DNA of 64,000 nt from Candidatus Babelota bacterium (GCA_029262575.1 JAJCZC010000026.1:1-64000); one strand, 5' to 3'; shown: positions 1 through 9,309, numbered from the stretch's first letter. Made by a program: numbers and translations. The notes: generated by a model from the letters alone, not told the origin.

Positions 1-1949
1 TTATTCAAATCGTTTTTTGGAACAAACAATTGTGCCAACATTTGGCCACCGGCATTATCGTCAATTCGGTTATTTGCAAATGCAATAAACTCATTTAATG
101 AAGCAGGATTATATCCTTTTATTTCTACAAAATCATCTAAACCAAATTTATTAAATGAACCAAACTCACTCTGCCTTGATAGCATATTTTTTGAAATCAG
201 CTTTTCTGGTGTAGATTGAACAGAAATTGGTTTAGAGTTAGCCCGATACGCGATATAATTAAGCAGCGGATATTGATACATTTTTTTAATTATATTATCA
301 TGCCCTAAATCTCGTAATGTTGTATCTAAAAACGACATGATCATTTTTTTCAATACAACCTCACGAGGTACTGCAAAATACAATGGAACATAGCCATGGG
401 GCGCAGCCTGCTTTTCTCTGCTACGCAACGTCTGCATAATTTTATTTTGATCAAACACAACTGACGATTTTTCAATTGGGGTTGCCGGCCGCTCAATCTC
501 CATTGGTTGAGCAATCGGCGCTCTTTGATGGCTTGCGACAACGGGCTTCTCTCGCGATATCACTTCATTTTTCTCTTCAATGTTCATCGGCGTACCTTTT
601 GAAACACGTTGAACATTAGGCAACCTCAAACCACTTTTGACAAGCTGAGACGCAAGATTTTTTGCGTCCGCGACAGGCGCATCACTCGATCCAGTAGAAA
701 CTCCTGATGGTTTAGCCTTTCGCGGAGGCCGAGCCGGAGGAACGCCCGCGCCTTGTTGTACCTTAACAGGTGCATCACTCGACACAGTAGACATCTCTGA
801 TGGTTTAGCCTTTCGCGGAGGCCGAGCCGGGGGAACGCCCGCGCCTTGTTGCACCTTAACAGATGCATCACTCGACACAGTAGAAATCCCTGATGGTTTA
901 GCCTTTCGCGGAGGCCGAGCCGGGGGAGCGCCCGCGCCTTGTTGTACCTTAACAAGTGCATCTTTTGACATCGAATTTGCACGAGATGGTTCATGATCAC
1001 GTGATAGCGGTTCCGGCAGATGCTTCAGTGTATCTACAACCTGATCAACAACCTTCACCGATAACGCTCTCATTTGCTTATCTAACTTCGCTCGATCTTC
1101 TTTAGGACTTAGGTCATGCATTATAAGTTTAACAAATGTATAATCTGCATCTGGTTGTAAATACAATTGAGCATTTGCATTCACAAGTCTTTTATTCAAA
1201 TCAGGACCGGGCTGCATAAGTTGATCTATAGCATATTGCTCACCTTTCATACGTGCTTGCGCAATAGGGTCAACCTTATCCTTGGGAATAAACAACTGTA
1301 TCAACATTTGTCCACCAGCATTATCACGCATGCGACTATTTGCAAGTTTTAACAAATCATCTAATGCCTCAGCCTTATATGCTGCCACAGTAGAAAAATC
1401 CTTAACATTCAACTCTTTGCGAGGGCCAAAAACTTTTTGCCTAAGCAAACGTGGTTTTCTAGATTTTTTATCAACCAATTTTCTTGGTCGAAATTCTGCT
1501 CGAATCGGCTCGCCTGATACGATATATGCAAGGTAATTCAATAATGGTTTCTGACTTTGCTCATCAATTACATGTTTTTCACCTCTTTTCCCTAATCCAT
1601 TTGCTAAAAATGATGCCAGTTTGTTTTTTAATACTATTTCACGCGGCACCGTTAAGTAAAAAGGTATATAACCCCTCGGAGCTCGACTTTCGATAGCACG
1701 CAACGATTTAACCAATGTATCAACATTAAACACTGGAGAATCTAAAGATCTTTGTACGTTGGATTTTGTCCTATAATTTTGCTTATTCACACTTTTAATA
1801 GGACCTTTTTGAACTGTATTTGTTGGACTTGGTCCTTGAATAAATCCTAACCTACGCTTCAGCTCTTCTATCCGACTCCCCTCAGTTGATATTAAACCAA
1901 CATGTAATACCCCAAAAAGTACACCTAAAACCGCCACAATCCTTTTCAT
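1..1949 (-). CDS. Secreted protein with duplicated module and Pro-rich SH3-ligand-like repeats (3' end outside window)
   Basis: The minus strand is open from an ATG at 1949 to the left edge (649 codons), so the C terminus is missing. The first 20 or so residues look like a signal peptide (MKRIVAVLGVLFGVLHVGL). A module beginning RAPRGYIPFYLTVPREIVL near residue 85 recurs near residue 500 as AAPHGYVPLYFAVPREVVL; each copy continues through a LLNY(L/I)AY motif and ends with a DNAGGQML segment. Between the copies are three 31-residue repeats centred on PPARPPRKAKP, each containing PxxPxR, the class II SH3-ligand consensus. I do not recognise the family. Export plus proline-rich repeats suggests a surface or host-directed protein, which is inference. 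Being open over 1.9 kb with a repeated domain makes it a real gene. Confidence 0.85.
   Translation of the reverse strand, partial: MKRIVAVLGVLFGVLHVGLISTEGSRIEELKRRLGFIQGPSPTNTVQKGPIKSVNKQNYRTKSNVQRSLDSPVFNVDTLVKSLRAIESRAPRGYIPFYLTVPREIVLKNKLASFLANGLGKRGEKHVIDEQSQKPLLNYLAYIVSGEPIRAEFRPRKLVDKKSRKPRLLRQKVFGPRKELNVKDFSTVAAYKAEALDDLLKLANSRMRDNAGGQMLIQLFIPKDKVDPIAQARMKGEQYAIDQLMQPGPDLNKRLVNANAQLYLQPDADYTFVKLIMHDLSPKEDRAKLDKQMRALSVKVVDQVVDTLKHLPEPLSRDHEPSRANSMSKDALVKVQQGAGAPPARPPRKAKPSGISTVSSDASVKVQQGAGVPPARPPRKAKPSEMSTVSSDAPVKVQQGAGVPPARPPRKAKPSGVSTGSSDAPVADAKNLASQLVKSGLRLPNVQRVSKGTPMNIEEKNEVISREKPVVASHQRAPIAQPMEIERPATPIEKSSVVFDQNKIMQTLRSREKQAAPHGYVPLYFAVPREVVLKKMIMSFLDTTLRDLGHDNIIKKMYQYPLLNYIAYRANSKPISVQSTPEKLISKNMLSRQSEFGSFNKFGLDDFVEIKGYNPASLNEFIAFANNRIDDNAGGQMLAQLFVPKNDLN
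678..990 (-). repeat. Three 93-bp in-frame tandem repeats (31 residues each)
   Basis: The spacing of the recurring gcatcactcga-type boundary (678, 771, 864, 957) is exactly 93 bp, a multiple of three. Each unit encodes VKVQQGAG(V/A)PPARPPRKAKPS followed by a Ser/Thr linker. Copies are nearly identical at DNA level, indicating recent expansion or gene conversion inside the minus-strand gene. Confidence 0.9.
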
Positions 1950-2138
1950 ACTAACGCCCCTACACTTAAAAATTACTTTATGATCATATATATTCAGCAT
2001 TAACAAGGATTAACCCTAATAGTCAATACTTTAATTGTCTCTGCAGAATAATTAGATGAAATAACATCGAATTTATAGGTATTTTTTCAGAAAATTAAAA
2101 ACAGTAGCTTCCATGAATTTCTAACTCAGAAACCAAAT

Positions 2139-2184
2139 CTAGTAAAAAGAGCCTAATGATTAATCATTAAGCTCTTTTTACTAG
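2139..2184. terminator. Long perfect hairpin, probable terminator
   Basis: The 14-nt arms at 2139-2152 and 2171-2184 are perfect complements, and the 18 bases between them are themselves almost fully palindromic. The minus-strand reading ends in a CTTTTTACTAG run. It lies just past the stop of the delta-60 gene (2210) and before the start of the next minus-strand gene. Confidence 0.7.
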
Positions 2185-2209
2185 TTAACAAATATGCTTT
2201 TTGGTAAGG

Positions 2210-3943
2210 CTATCCGCAAATCGGAAAATCAATACACGAAGGACAATATTTTTCGCGTATCGCTTCGGAAATACACGATTGTGGCCCTAGGCCAATGCCG
2301 CAACATGCTGGATCGGAACATGCATTCATGTTGCCTGATTTATATTCTGCAACTATTTGAAATGTATTTGGTCCATCAACTAAAGGGGCGCCTGGTGTGA
2401 ATGTCCATGCATTTTCAGAGCCTGTTGTTATAGTCCGCCCATCTTCCACACCATTCACATATACAGTGATATTCGATGGATTTTGTGCTGCTCCACTCAA
2501 AATTGGTGGATTGATGTCGCAATTGCTCAAACTTTGTGGCATTTCAATGGTAGGCTCAACAAACACTTCGTCAGCATCATTTTCATTCAGATAACGGGCT
2601 AAACCAAAATCAATCTGCATGGCACCATCCAATACAACCGACCCAGCTACAACAATTTTGCCGTCTTGTTGCAAAGCAATAGCACGTGCAAGATTATTAG
2701 GCGGCATGCCACCAAAATCAGTTGTCACATATCCTGGCCCTGGATTGCCCCCAAATGTCGTATCAAGAGCACCGCCACTTGTGTAACGCACTAAAATAAA
2801 GTAATCCTCTGGACCGGTAACCGCTTGTTGACCGGCTATAAGAATTTTACCATCATTTTGCACATTCACTGCATTACCAAATAACCTATCCCCCATGATC
2901 TCAAAAATATCCTGCCCTGGCGTTGCACCACCCATGTTAAATGATGTATCAGCACCTCCATTAACCAATCTTCTTGTAACAGCGATGACCGTCTCGCCAC
3001 CAACATTAACCGCTGTTCCAACTGCAACTATGCGACCATCAGGATACACGTCAACACCATTAGCCAAATCGCCATCCGATCCACCAAAATCAATGTTTTC
3101 AGTGCCATTATTAGCAAAAGTTAAATCTAAATTGCCATCGCACGTAATACGAGCCAATTGAAAAAGCACATCATTAGCCTCTCCTGCTAGCACAATATTA
3201 TCGTTTGCTCCAACCGATTGTATTGCAACAGCGTTTGCAATACTGGCCGTATTACCTGGAATATCAGTAATGGAATACACCGCTCTTCCTGCGCCAGAAG
3301 CAAATGTGTTATCTAGCGAGCCATCTTGATTGAGAACGGCAATAGCATAAAATGGATTCATATCACCCGGAGTAAGATTTGCATCTTGTGCAGATCCAAC
3401 CACTACAATTCTGCCATCTCGCTTGAAAGCAACTGCCTTTGCTTGTGCTTGTGTGACACCAAAAAAATCTACAACAACAACTCCTGCTTGACCAGATCCG
3501 ATGCCTGCAGGATTAAATGTTGGATCCAGCTGAGCATCTGTGTTATAGCGCACAACAATAAAGGTTGATGTCCCCATCATATCAATAGTTTGCCCCACGG
3601 CTACAACTTTATTATCCGGCTGCACAGCTAAACCATTAATTTGATCCACATGATTTACACCACCGACATCCAGCTGATTCGAATCAGTTACATTGCCATC
3701 TTCATCAAAAATAATAAGTGCGAAATCAGAACTATTGGCACCAGTTACCACCGATCCTCCTGCAACCAATGCACCATCATGTCTTCGGATTAGTGTATGT
3801 GCTTGTGCATCAGTTGTACCCGCTCCAATGTTGGAGGCAGTTAGTCCACCTGATCCAAAACTGCTATCAAGTGCACCATCAAAAGCACCGGCAAACATAG
3901 ATACACTGAACATTAAAACCGACAGACTAAGTATTTTTTTCAT
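2210..3943 (-). CDS. Secreted delta-60 repeat beta-propeller protein with Cys-rich C terminus
   Basis: A signal peptide (MKKILSLSVLMFSVSMFAGA) precedes seven repeats of roughly 60 residues that follow the delta-60 pattern: LDxxFxxxG, then QxDGKIVVAG, then a (V/A)RY-type strand, repeated from about residue 24 to 455. Seven repeats fit a seven-bladed propeller. The last 120 residues form an Ig-like segment (NITVYVNGVEDGRTI) and a tail with eight or so cysteines, suggesting disulfide bonds outside the cytoplasm. Delta-60 proteins are usually secreted or surface proteins of unknown ligand. The start has a clear AAAGGA ribosome site. It is followed by the hairpin at 2139-2184. Function beyond a binding scaffold cannot be read from sequence. 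Confidence 0.85.
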   Translation of the reverse strand: MKKILSLSVLMFSVSMFAGAFDGALDSSFGSGGLTASNIGAGTTDAQAHTLIRRHDGALVAGGSVVTGANSSDFALIIFDEDGNVTDSNQLDVGGVNHVDQINGLAVQPDNKVVAVGQTIDMMGTSTFIVVRYNTDAQLDPTFNPAGIGSGQAGVVVVDFFGVTQAQAKAVAFKRDGRIVVVGSAQDANLTPGDMNPFYAIAVLNQDGSLDNTFASGAGRAVYSITDIPGNTASIANAVAIQSVGANDNIVLAGEANDVLFQLARITCDGNLDLTFANNGTENIDFGGSDGDLANGVDVYPDGRIVAVGTAVNVGGETVIAVTRRLVNGGADTSFNMGGATPGQDIFEIMGDRLFGNAVNVQNDGKILIAGQQAVTGPEDYFILVRYTSGGALDTTFGGNPGPGYVTTDFGGMPPNNLARAIALQQDGKIVVAGSVVLDGAMQIDFGLARYLNENDADEVFVEPTIEMPQSLSNCDINPPILSGAAQNPSNITVYVNGVEDGRTITTGSENAWTFTPGAPLVDGPNTFQIVAEYKSGNMNACSDPACCGIGLGPQSCISEAIREKYCPSCIDFPICG

Positions 3944-3968
3944 TATTATAATCCTTTATTATGTGTGC

Positions 3969-5513
3969 TTAAAATGCCATGCCCATTTTGATCCACAACA
4001 TCCAATTATCTAGCGCTGTACAATCATGGCCAAACTCATATGATGCGCCAATACCAATTAACGATGGATAAGTGCAAACCATACCGTCATACCCAAGCGC
4101 AGCATAGATAGTGTTACTAATTGCTCGCGGTGTTGCGCCAGAATCAAGATTGATGTCATCACAGGTCAATGTAACAAATTCAGTATCCGAAGGAGCAGTA
4201 TTATCACCGCTCACCGATTGGCAAATCATTGCACAACTTGCTGAAACTGGATTTTGATTACAATCGCCAACCATATCATAAATGCCGATATTTTGCGGAA
4301 AACAACATAATTCAATACGTTCTTTTTGTCTCCACCATAAATCATAACCAAGCTCAACATTGATTTGGCACCATTGATAATGCAATGCAACCCACCAATC
4401 AATAACGCTGCGTGGAGTTGCGCGCACTTCTTGGGTGAATGCATTAATGCCAGGCAACGCATTTGAACGAGCATCACTTTGTACCACCTGCAAATAACGT
4501 GACCAATCACCATTTTTGCACAAATCAAATGAGCGAATTTCACATGCACGCAGCACATAGCGATACTTAAAATCATTAATAACGGTTAATTCTTGATTTT
4601 CACATTCCCAAATACGTAAATCACCAATCAAACCAAGACCAATACTGCCGTGTTTACTGCCAACGGTTGGCTCAAAAATATATTGTGGGCAAGTACGGTT
4701 ACCGGTGGAAATAGTTGCTACAAAATATGGGCTTAAATGATCTGTATCACAATAAAACCAATCATAACCAAATCGCAATTGAATATCATCAACACCTTTA
4801 CGGGTCATAGAGCATGTGTTGAATCGCCCAAATTGCCAATCTGGTTGGTTGAGACTTTCACAGACGCTTTCAAGATCACATTTCACACCAGGAACTTTAT
4901 TATCTTCACAAAAATGAAGGTCGTGCTTCACACGCATTGCTGCAAATGAAAGATCCATCCAACTATGACACATCACCTGAGAAAGATCGAATCGAAAATT
5001 AAAATAAACGCCAACGGCTGATCTTTGTGGACGGATGGAAACAACCGAATTAAATTGTGCATCATCTGCAGCAATTAAATTAAGCCACAATGAACCAACA
5101 TCACCCGTACCGTCCTCTTTGACTTCAATGCATGATTGCTTACACGGTAAGAAATACTGTGCAACCTGTTTGCCATTCGTGCTTCGTTGATAGAATGGCG
5201 TCACCTGCATGGTCCACCATGCACAATCATCTTCACACAAAACATCATGATACCACCAATATAAACTTAGATTATCTTGTAACATGTTATTTGTTGTTGT
5301 TTGACGAGCCTTAAAAAATGTATGTGAAATGTCACAATCAAACTCACATCCTTTATTTGAGATACATCCATCATTGCAACTTGAACGACACGGTTCAGAT
5401 ATCAAACAAGTGGTGCTATTTTTTCCGCATGGAATACAACATCCACAATTATTTGATGCATGCACAATTGTGCTAACTAAACAAAATAAAAGTAACAAAC
5501 GTTTTAACATCAT
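3969..5513 (-). CDS. Cys-rich exported protein, probable outer-membrane beta-barrel
   Basis: I chose the ATG at 5513 (an adjacent ATG lies at 5510) because AAGGAAG sits just upstream; a longer GTG start at 5528 would place the ribosome site inside the gene. The product has a signal peptide (MMLKRLLLLFCLVSTIVHA), a mature N terminus very rich in cysteine (NNCGCCIPCG, then CRSSCNDGC), and alternating strand-like segments. It ends in MGMAF, a terminal Phe typical of BAM substrates. About 35 cysteines in 514 residues is unusual and suggests a disulfide-linked surface layer, comparable in principle to the Cys-rich envelope of chlamydiae (inference). The gap to the upstream Cache gene is about 25 bp, so co-transcription is likely. 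Confidence 0.75.
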   Translation of the reverse strand: MMLKRLLLLFCLVSTIVHASNNCGCCIPCGKNSTTCLISEPCRSSCNDGCISNKGCEFDCDISHTFFKARQTTTNNMLQDNLSLYWWYHDVLCEDDCAWWTMQVTPFYQRSTNGKQVAQYFLPCKQSCIEVKEDGTGDVGSLWLNLIAADDAQFNSVVSIRPQRSAVGVYFNFRFDLSQVMCHSWMDLSFAAMRVKHDLHFCEDNKVPGVKCDLESVCESLNQPDWQFGRFNTCSMTRKGVDDIQLRFGYDWFYCDTDHLSPYFVATISTGNRTCPQYIFEPTVGSKHGSIGLGLIGDLRIWECENQELTVINDFKYRYVLRACEIRSFDLCKNGDWSRYLQVVQSDARSNALPGINAFTQEVRATPRSVIDWWVALHYQWCQINVELGYDLWWRQKERIELCCFPQNIGIYDMVGDCNQNPVSASCAMICQSVSGDNTAPSDTEFVTLTCDDINLDSGATPRAISNTIYAALGYDGMVCTYPSLIGIGASYEFGHDCTALDNWMLWIKMGMAF

Positions 5514-5538
5514 TTTAACTTCCTTCACTTATTGCTGC

Positions 5539-7182
5539 TTAAACGTAATAACTTGAACCAACAACATAAGATTTACCATCTTTTTGCACCGATTCTACAT
5601 AGCCTACTTTTCGCACGCCATTAAGCCGAAAACTCACTTGACCGGGGCCACTTTTTACCGTATTTATAAACATTCTCACAAATGCCTTGCCATCTTCATC
5701 CTTGATATTAATCAAGTTTTTCCAAATTAAGTTATAATCATCGCCATATGCAAAACAAAGCCCACTAAAATCAAATACAAAAACACTCAAATCACCACGA
5801 ACAAATTTACCGCCACTCGCAACAAAAGAATTGAACGCTTCTTTTCTTGGCGCACTTCTTAAATAATCTGCTGCCGTTTTTACCAAGAGAATTGTTGTTT
5901 CACGTTTTGATATAGGATATAGACCACATGCAATCACATATGAATCGGTGCCCAAATCTATTTTTTCAATATAGGTTGATTTGAATAAATTGCGTAGTTT
6001 ATAATCAACCCATCCTGGTTCACTTTGCGCCTTTTTTATCATAGAACGCACAAAGAACTTGCCATCTTGATCCGGCACATCCCAAAAATTTTTACCGACT
6101 AAATCTTGATTGTTCCCATGCGCAAGACACTTACCATCCATTGTATAAACCTCTATATATAGATCACCATACCTAAACTGTTTATTTCGCTTATCGGTAA
6201 ATGCATCTGTGGAATGATTCAGTCCATTAGCTTTCATAAAACGAAAACCTTGTCGTACCAAATCAATTGCTCGTTTACGATCTGCATCAGGATAAAAGCC
6301 ACATGCAATGAAATAATGCTTACCATTCTTATCTGTTACCTTTTGCGCATACGTTCTTTTTTCAGCCTTTTTGGAGGTATATTTTATCCATATGCCACCA
6401 GTACTTGTTTGCAATTCTTTGACAATTTCTTGGTTAATTTTTCTACCACTGGTATCGGCATATCCCCAAGCACTCGTGCCAATTAAGCCTGGTCTATCAC
6501 CTTGAGCAACAATCATACCCTCAAAATCAAGAGCATAAAGATATAGATCTCCCAAAACAAATTGTCCCTCCGGATAGCTTATTAGTGCAAAAACTTGGTC
6601 GGATGATTTACCATCTTTCATCGCTTGTTCAAAAAGCGCCGACGCACCTTTTACTAAACTGATCACTGAATCTTCTTTTGAATGTGGATAATAACCTGTT
6701 CCAATGGCTAAACTTTTGCCACCGATGTCAACACGCTTAACATAGGAAACCTTGGTTGCATTACGCCAATTATAAGTAATCCAACCTCCTCCTTCTTTTG
6801 CTTTATTGATGATATTTTGTACAATGGGAATCCCATAAGAATCCCGCTCATCCCACATGTTTTTCCAAATAAGATTCCCTTCTTGGCCGTGTGCCAAACA
6901 AGTTCCCTGCATATCATAAGCAAAAACATACAACTCACCACTCACAAAATCTCTGCTATGGCTGAATGCATTCAATGCTTGATCTGAACTATTTTTATTC
7001 AAAAAATTTGCAGCACGCTCAACTAAATCAATTGCCGTCTTTCGTTTTGCCTCCCAATCAATCTTTGCTGATGCAAAATGAGAAGTTGCTGTTGCTGCAT
7101 CCATGCCACGATGTATTTCACCTGCAAAAAGTGACCCCACACTCATGCTTAATAAAATATATAACTGTTTTTTTACGTTCAT
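5539..7182 (-). CDS. Periplasmic protein made of four tandem single-Cache domains
   Basis: After a signal peptide (about 1-20), the protein consists of four homologous units at about residues 45-166, 172-298, 304-423 and 427-547. Each has the order helix, GDLYxxxxD, xGxCLAHG, LIGKNxWD, DxxGKxxVxxxI, GWxxYxxRN, YVxxVD and a closing GxYP, which is the sCache_2 pattern usually found as the sensor part of chemoreceptors and histidine kinases. Here there is no membrane helix after the signal and no HAMP, kinase or methyl-accepting domain. It may bind small ligands in the periplasm or act as a partner of another sensor. The start has an AAGGAT ribosome site. Family assignment is strong; role is unknown. 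Confidence 0.8.
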   Translation of the reverse strand: MNVKKQLYILLSMSVGSLFAGEIHRGMDAATATSHFASAKIDWEAKRKTAIDLVERAANFLNKNSSDQALNAFSHSRDFVSGELYVFAYDMQGTCLAHGQEGNLIWKNMWDERDSYGIPIVQNIINKAKEGGGWITYNWRNATKVSYVKRVDIGGKSLAIGTGYYPHSKEDSVISLVKGASALFEQAMKDGKSSDQVFALISYPEGQFVLGDLYLYALDFEGMIVAQGDRPGLIGTSAWGYADTSGRKINQEIVKELQTSTGGIWIKYTSKKAEKRTYAQKVTDKNGKHYFIACGFYPDADRKRAIDLVRQGFRFMKANGLNHSTDAFTDKRNKQFRYGDLYIEVYTMDGKCLAHGNNQDLVGKNFWDVPDQDGKFFVRSMIKKAQSEPGWVDYKLRNLFKSTYIEKIDLGTDSYVIACGLYPISKRETTILLVKTAADYLRSAPRKEAFNSFVASGGKFVRGDLSVFVFDFSGLCFAYGDDYNLIWKNLINIKDEDGKAFVRMFINTVKSGPGQVSFRLNGVRKVGYVESVQKDGKSYVVGSSYYV

Positions 7183-7191
7183 TACACATCC

Positions 7192-7881
7192 TTATTGACT
7201 ACGACGACTTCCAGTAAAACGCAGTAAAAATAAAAAGAGATTAATAAAATCAAGATATAACGTGAGTGCGCCTAAAATGGCAATTTTATTTCTTGTATCC
7301 GCATCAGCCATCAATTGCTGACTTAATGCTTTTATTTTTTGTGTATCAGCTGCAGTTAACAATGAGAATATAACAACCCCAACCATCGAAATTGCATAAT
7401 CAAACCATTGGCTTTGCAAAAACATATTCACAAATAACGATAATATCATTCCCCACAGCACCATGATTGCAATATTGCGCATTCCGGTAAGATCCGCTTT
7501 GGTAAAATAACCATAGACAGCCATCCCACCAAACATGCCTGATGTAACAACAAAGGTTGATGCAATTGAAGAAAGTGTATAGATGCGCAATATCAGCGAC
7601 ATGGTGATACCCAATGAAACGGCATAAACCATAAACAATAATACCGCAGTGAAATAGTTCATTTTATGAATCATGCCACTCAACGTAACCACCAACATAA
7701 GTTGGCCTATAAATATAACCCACAGCAGCCACGGCTTATCCATAACGTGCATAAAAAATGCTGGTGTTGATGCTACATACCATGCAGTAGCCGCCGTTAC
7801 TGCTAACGCAGCACACATCCATCCATACACCTTGTACATAAAGTTTGCGCTCGATTGCACATAACCAAATTCTTGAAACAT
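7192..7881 (-). CDS. Bax inhibitor-1/YccA family membrane protein
   Basis: The 229 residues contain seven hydrophobic segments and family features such as YKVYGWMCAALAVTA at the start and GALTLYLDFINLFLFLLRF at the end, the latter being the conserved BI-1 terminal helix with the acidic residue. Members are inner-membrane proteins, some acting as pH-gated calcium leak channels; substrate here is not visible. The length is typical and an AAGGAG ribosome site lies seven bases before the ATG. It lies 9 bp upstream of the four-Cache gene and may be co-transcribed with it. Confidence 0.93.
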   Translation of the reverse strand: MFQEFGYVQSSANFMYKVYGWMCAALAVTAATAWYVASTPAFFMHVMDKPWLLWVIFIGQLMLVVTLSGMIHKMNYFTAVLLFMVYAVSLGITMSLILRIYTLSSIASTFVVTSGMFGGMAVYGYFTKADLTGMRNIAIMVLWGMILSLFVNMFLQSQWFDYAISMVGVVIFSLLTAADTQKIKALSQQLMADADTRNKIAILGALTLYLDFINLFLFLLRFTGSRRSQ

Positions 7882-8041
7882 CTGATGCTCCTTGTTTAAA
7901 ATTTTTTACCTACTTTGATACTAAACCTATAAATACCAAACGTAAATCTGCAATAGTTTTTTACTCGGCTTAATGCTATGAAATGCAATCCCTTGCTAAC
8001 TGCGATCAACTGGGATATATTTACAAAAAAGAGGAGCGAAC

Positions 8042-8548
8042 ATGAACAAATATTTTATGTGCCTACGGATCTTTATCACTTTAATCACACTACCTACACT
8101 AGGTAAAAGAAGAATTAAGTGCCCCGCTCCGATCAACTATAAGGGTACCTTAACAACATTGCGTAACCACGAATACCCTATCTCAAACATTGCAATTAAT
8201 CATAAGCAACATTGCATTCCAGTATTTAAAGCACCTTGCAACACGGACACCGTCGTTACAACGCTCTCTTATAATCCAAAAAACCATGTTGATTATATTA
8301 ACCTTGCAGATATCACAACAATTGAAATGCCCTATCCATATGCGCAATGGACCTACTGTTCTTGTAATAACAAGAACAATGAAAAATATATCCTCATCAA
8401 AGTCGTCTGGATCGATGAAAAAAAACCAGCGTGCAATTTTTTGATACAGCCAAGACGTCGTTTAACCGCGCGTGTGCATAAAAAAATACGCTCTACAGAC
8501 AGCCAATTACCTTTCCGTGGGTTTAAAAAAATCACGATCAAAGCTTAA
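8042..8548 (+). CDS. Small basic exported protein of unknown function
   Basis: The 168-residue product has a hydrophobic N terminus (MNKYFMCLRIFITLITLPTLG) fitting a signal peptide, then a mature part rich in Lys, Arg and aromatic residues with six cysteines. The C terminus is strongly basic (RRRLTARVHKKIR). A good GAGGAG ribosome site precedes the ATG. I recognise no family. The divergent neighbour is the BI-1 gene; the thioredoxin genes follow. Confidence 0.6.
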   Translation: MNKYFMCLRIFITLITLPTLGKRRIKCPAPINYKGTLTTLRNHEYPISNIAINHKQHCIPVFKAPCNTDTVVTTLSYNPKNHVDYINLADITTIEMPYPYAQWTYCSCNNKNNEKYILIKVVWIDEKKPACNFLIQPRRRLTARVHKKIRSTDSQLPFRGFKKITIKA

Positions 8549-8622
8549 CAAAAATAGCCCTATGCATTGGAATATGCTATAACTAATTAACATATTTTGT
8601 GCACATATTTTAAGGAGAAATT

Positions 8623-8943
8623 ATGGCAGTTTCTATAACAAATGAAAATTTTAATACCGAAATTGAATCTGAACAAGGCCCAATCATTATTGATGTATTT
8701 GCAAGCTGGTGCGGCCCGTGTCAACAGATGACACCTATCTTTGAAGAGCTTGAAGAAGAGCTTGGCGAAACTTATAAGTTTGCAAAAATAAACGTTGATG
8801 ACGCTCGTGATATTTCTATCAAATATGGCGTAACTTCAGTGCCAACCTTTTTGTTTATTAAAGCTGGAGAAGTTAAAGGCAAAGAAACCGGCTACATGAG
8901 CAAAGAAGATTTAAAAACAAAAATGCAAAGTTATTTAGGTTAA
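8623..8943 (+). CDS. trxA: Thioredoxin
   Basis: This 106-residue thioredoxin fold has the active site WCGPC at about residues 28-32 and the cis-proline motif VPTFLF near residue 72. It reduces protein disulfides in the cytoplasm, with no signal peptide seen. The AAGGAG ribosome site is optimal. A paralogue with WCGSC follows after 45 bp, with a terminator hairpin in between. Confidence 0.95.
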   Translation: MAVSITNENFNTEIESEQGPIIIDVFASWCGPCQQMTPIFEELEEELGETYKFAKINVDDARDISIKYGVTSVPTFLFIKAGEVKGKETGYMSKEDLKTKMQSYLG

Positions 8944-8953
8944 CTAAAGTCAT

Positions 8954-8976
8954 GGGGGCCCAAAGCCCCCGTTTTT
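8954..8976 (+). terminator. Intrinsic terminator between the two thioredoxin genes
   Basis: The GGGGGC stem (8954-8959) pairs with GCCCCC (8965-8970) over a five-base loop, followed by G and five T residues. The ribosome site of the second thioredoxin begins immediately after, so this may attenuate read-through into it. Confidence 0.8.
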
Positions 8977-8988
8977 AAAGGAGAGCGT

Positions 8989-9309
8989 ATGTCAAAAATG
9001 ATAACTAATGAAAATTATGAAGCTGAAATTGCATCAAACCAAAGCCCCATAGTCGTAAAATTTTTTGCTCCTTGGTGTGGATCATGCCAGAAAATGGCGC
9101 CTATTTTTAAAGAAATTGCAGAAGAGCTAGCCAATTCCTATACCTTTGCCGAAATTGATATCGATCAAAGCAAAGAGCTTGCCCAAAAAAATGGCGTTAC
9201 CTCAATTCCAACCTTTATCTTCTTTAAAGACGGCGAAGTTAAGGGCAAAGCAATTGGTGCAATGAGCAAAGAAGACCTCATCTTGAAAATCAAAAGCTAT
9301 TTAGACTGA
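8989..9309 (+). CDS. Second thioredoxin (WCGSC active site)
   Basis: This is a 106-residue paralogue of the upstream thioredoxin, colinear throughout. The active site is WCGSC at about residues 28-32 instead of WCGPC, and the cis-proline motif is IPTFIFF. Replacing Pro by Ser at the active site generally raises the redox potential of thioredoxins (family knowledge), so it may have a different partner or be more oxidising. The AAGGAG ribosome site directly follows the terminator hairpin, making expression dependent on read-through or on an unseen promoter. Recent tandem duplication is the simplest origin. Confidence 0.93.
   Translation: MSKMITNENYEAEIASNQSPIVVKFFAPWCGSCQKMAPIFKEIAEELANSYTFAEIDIDQSKELAQKNGVTSIPTFIFFKDGEVKGKAIGAMSKEDLILKIKSYLD

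Noticed and set aside
678-990. Regular direct repeats resembling a CRISPR array
   Set aside because: The 93-bp period is a multiple of three, there are no unique spacers and the repeats encode a conserved proline-rich peptide.
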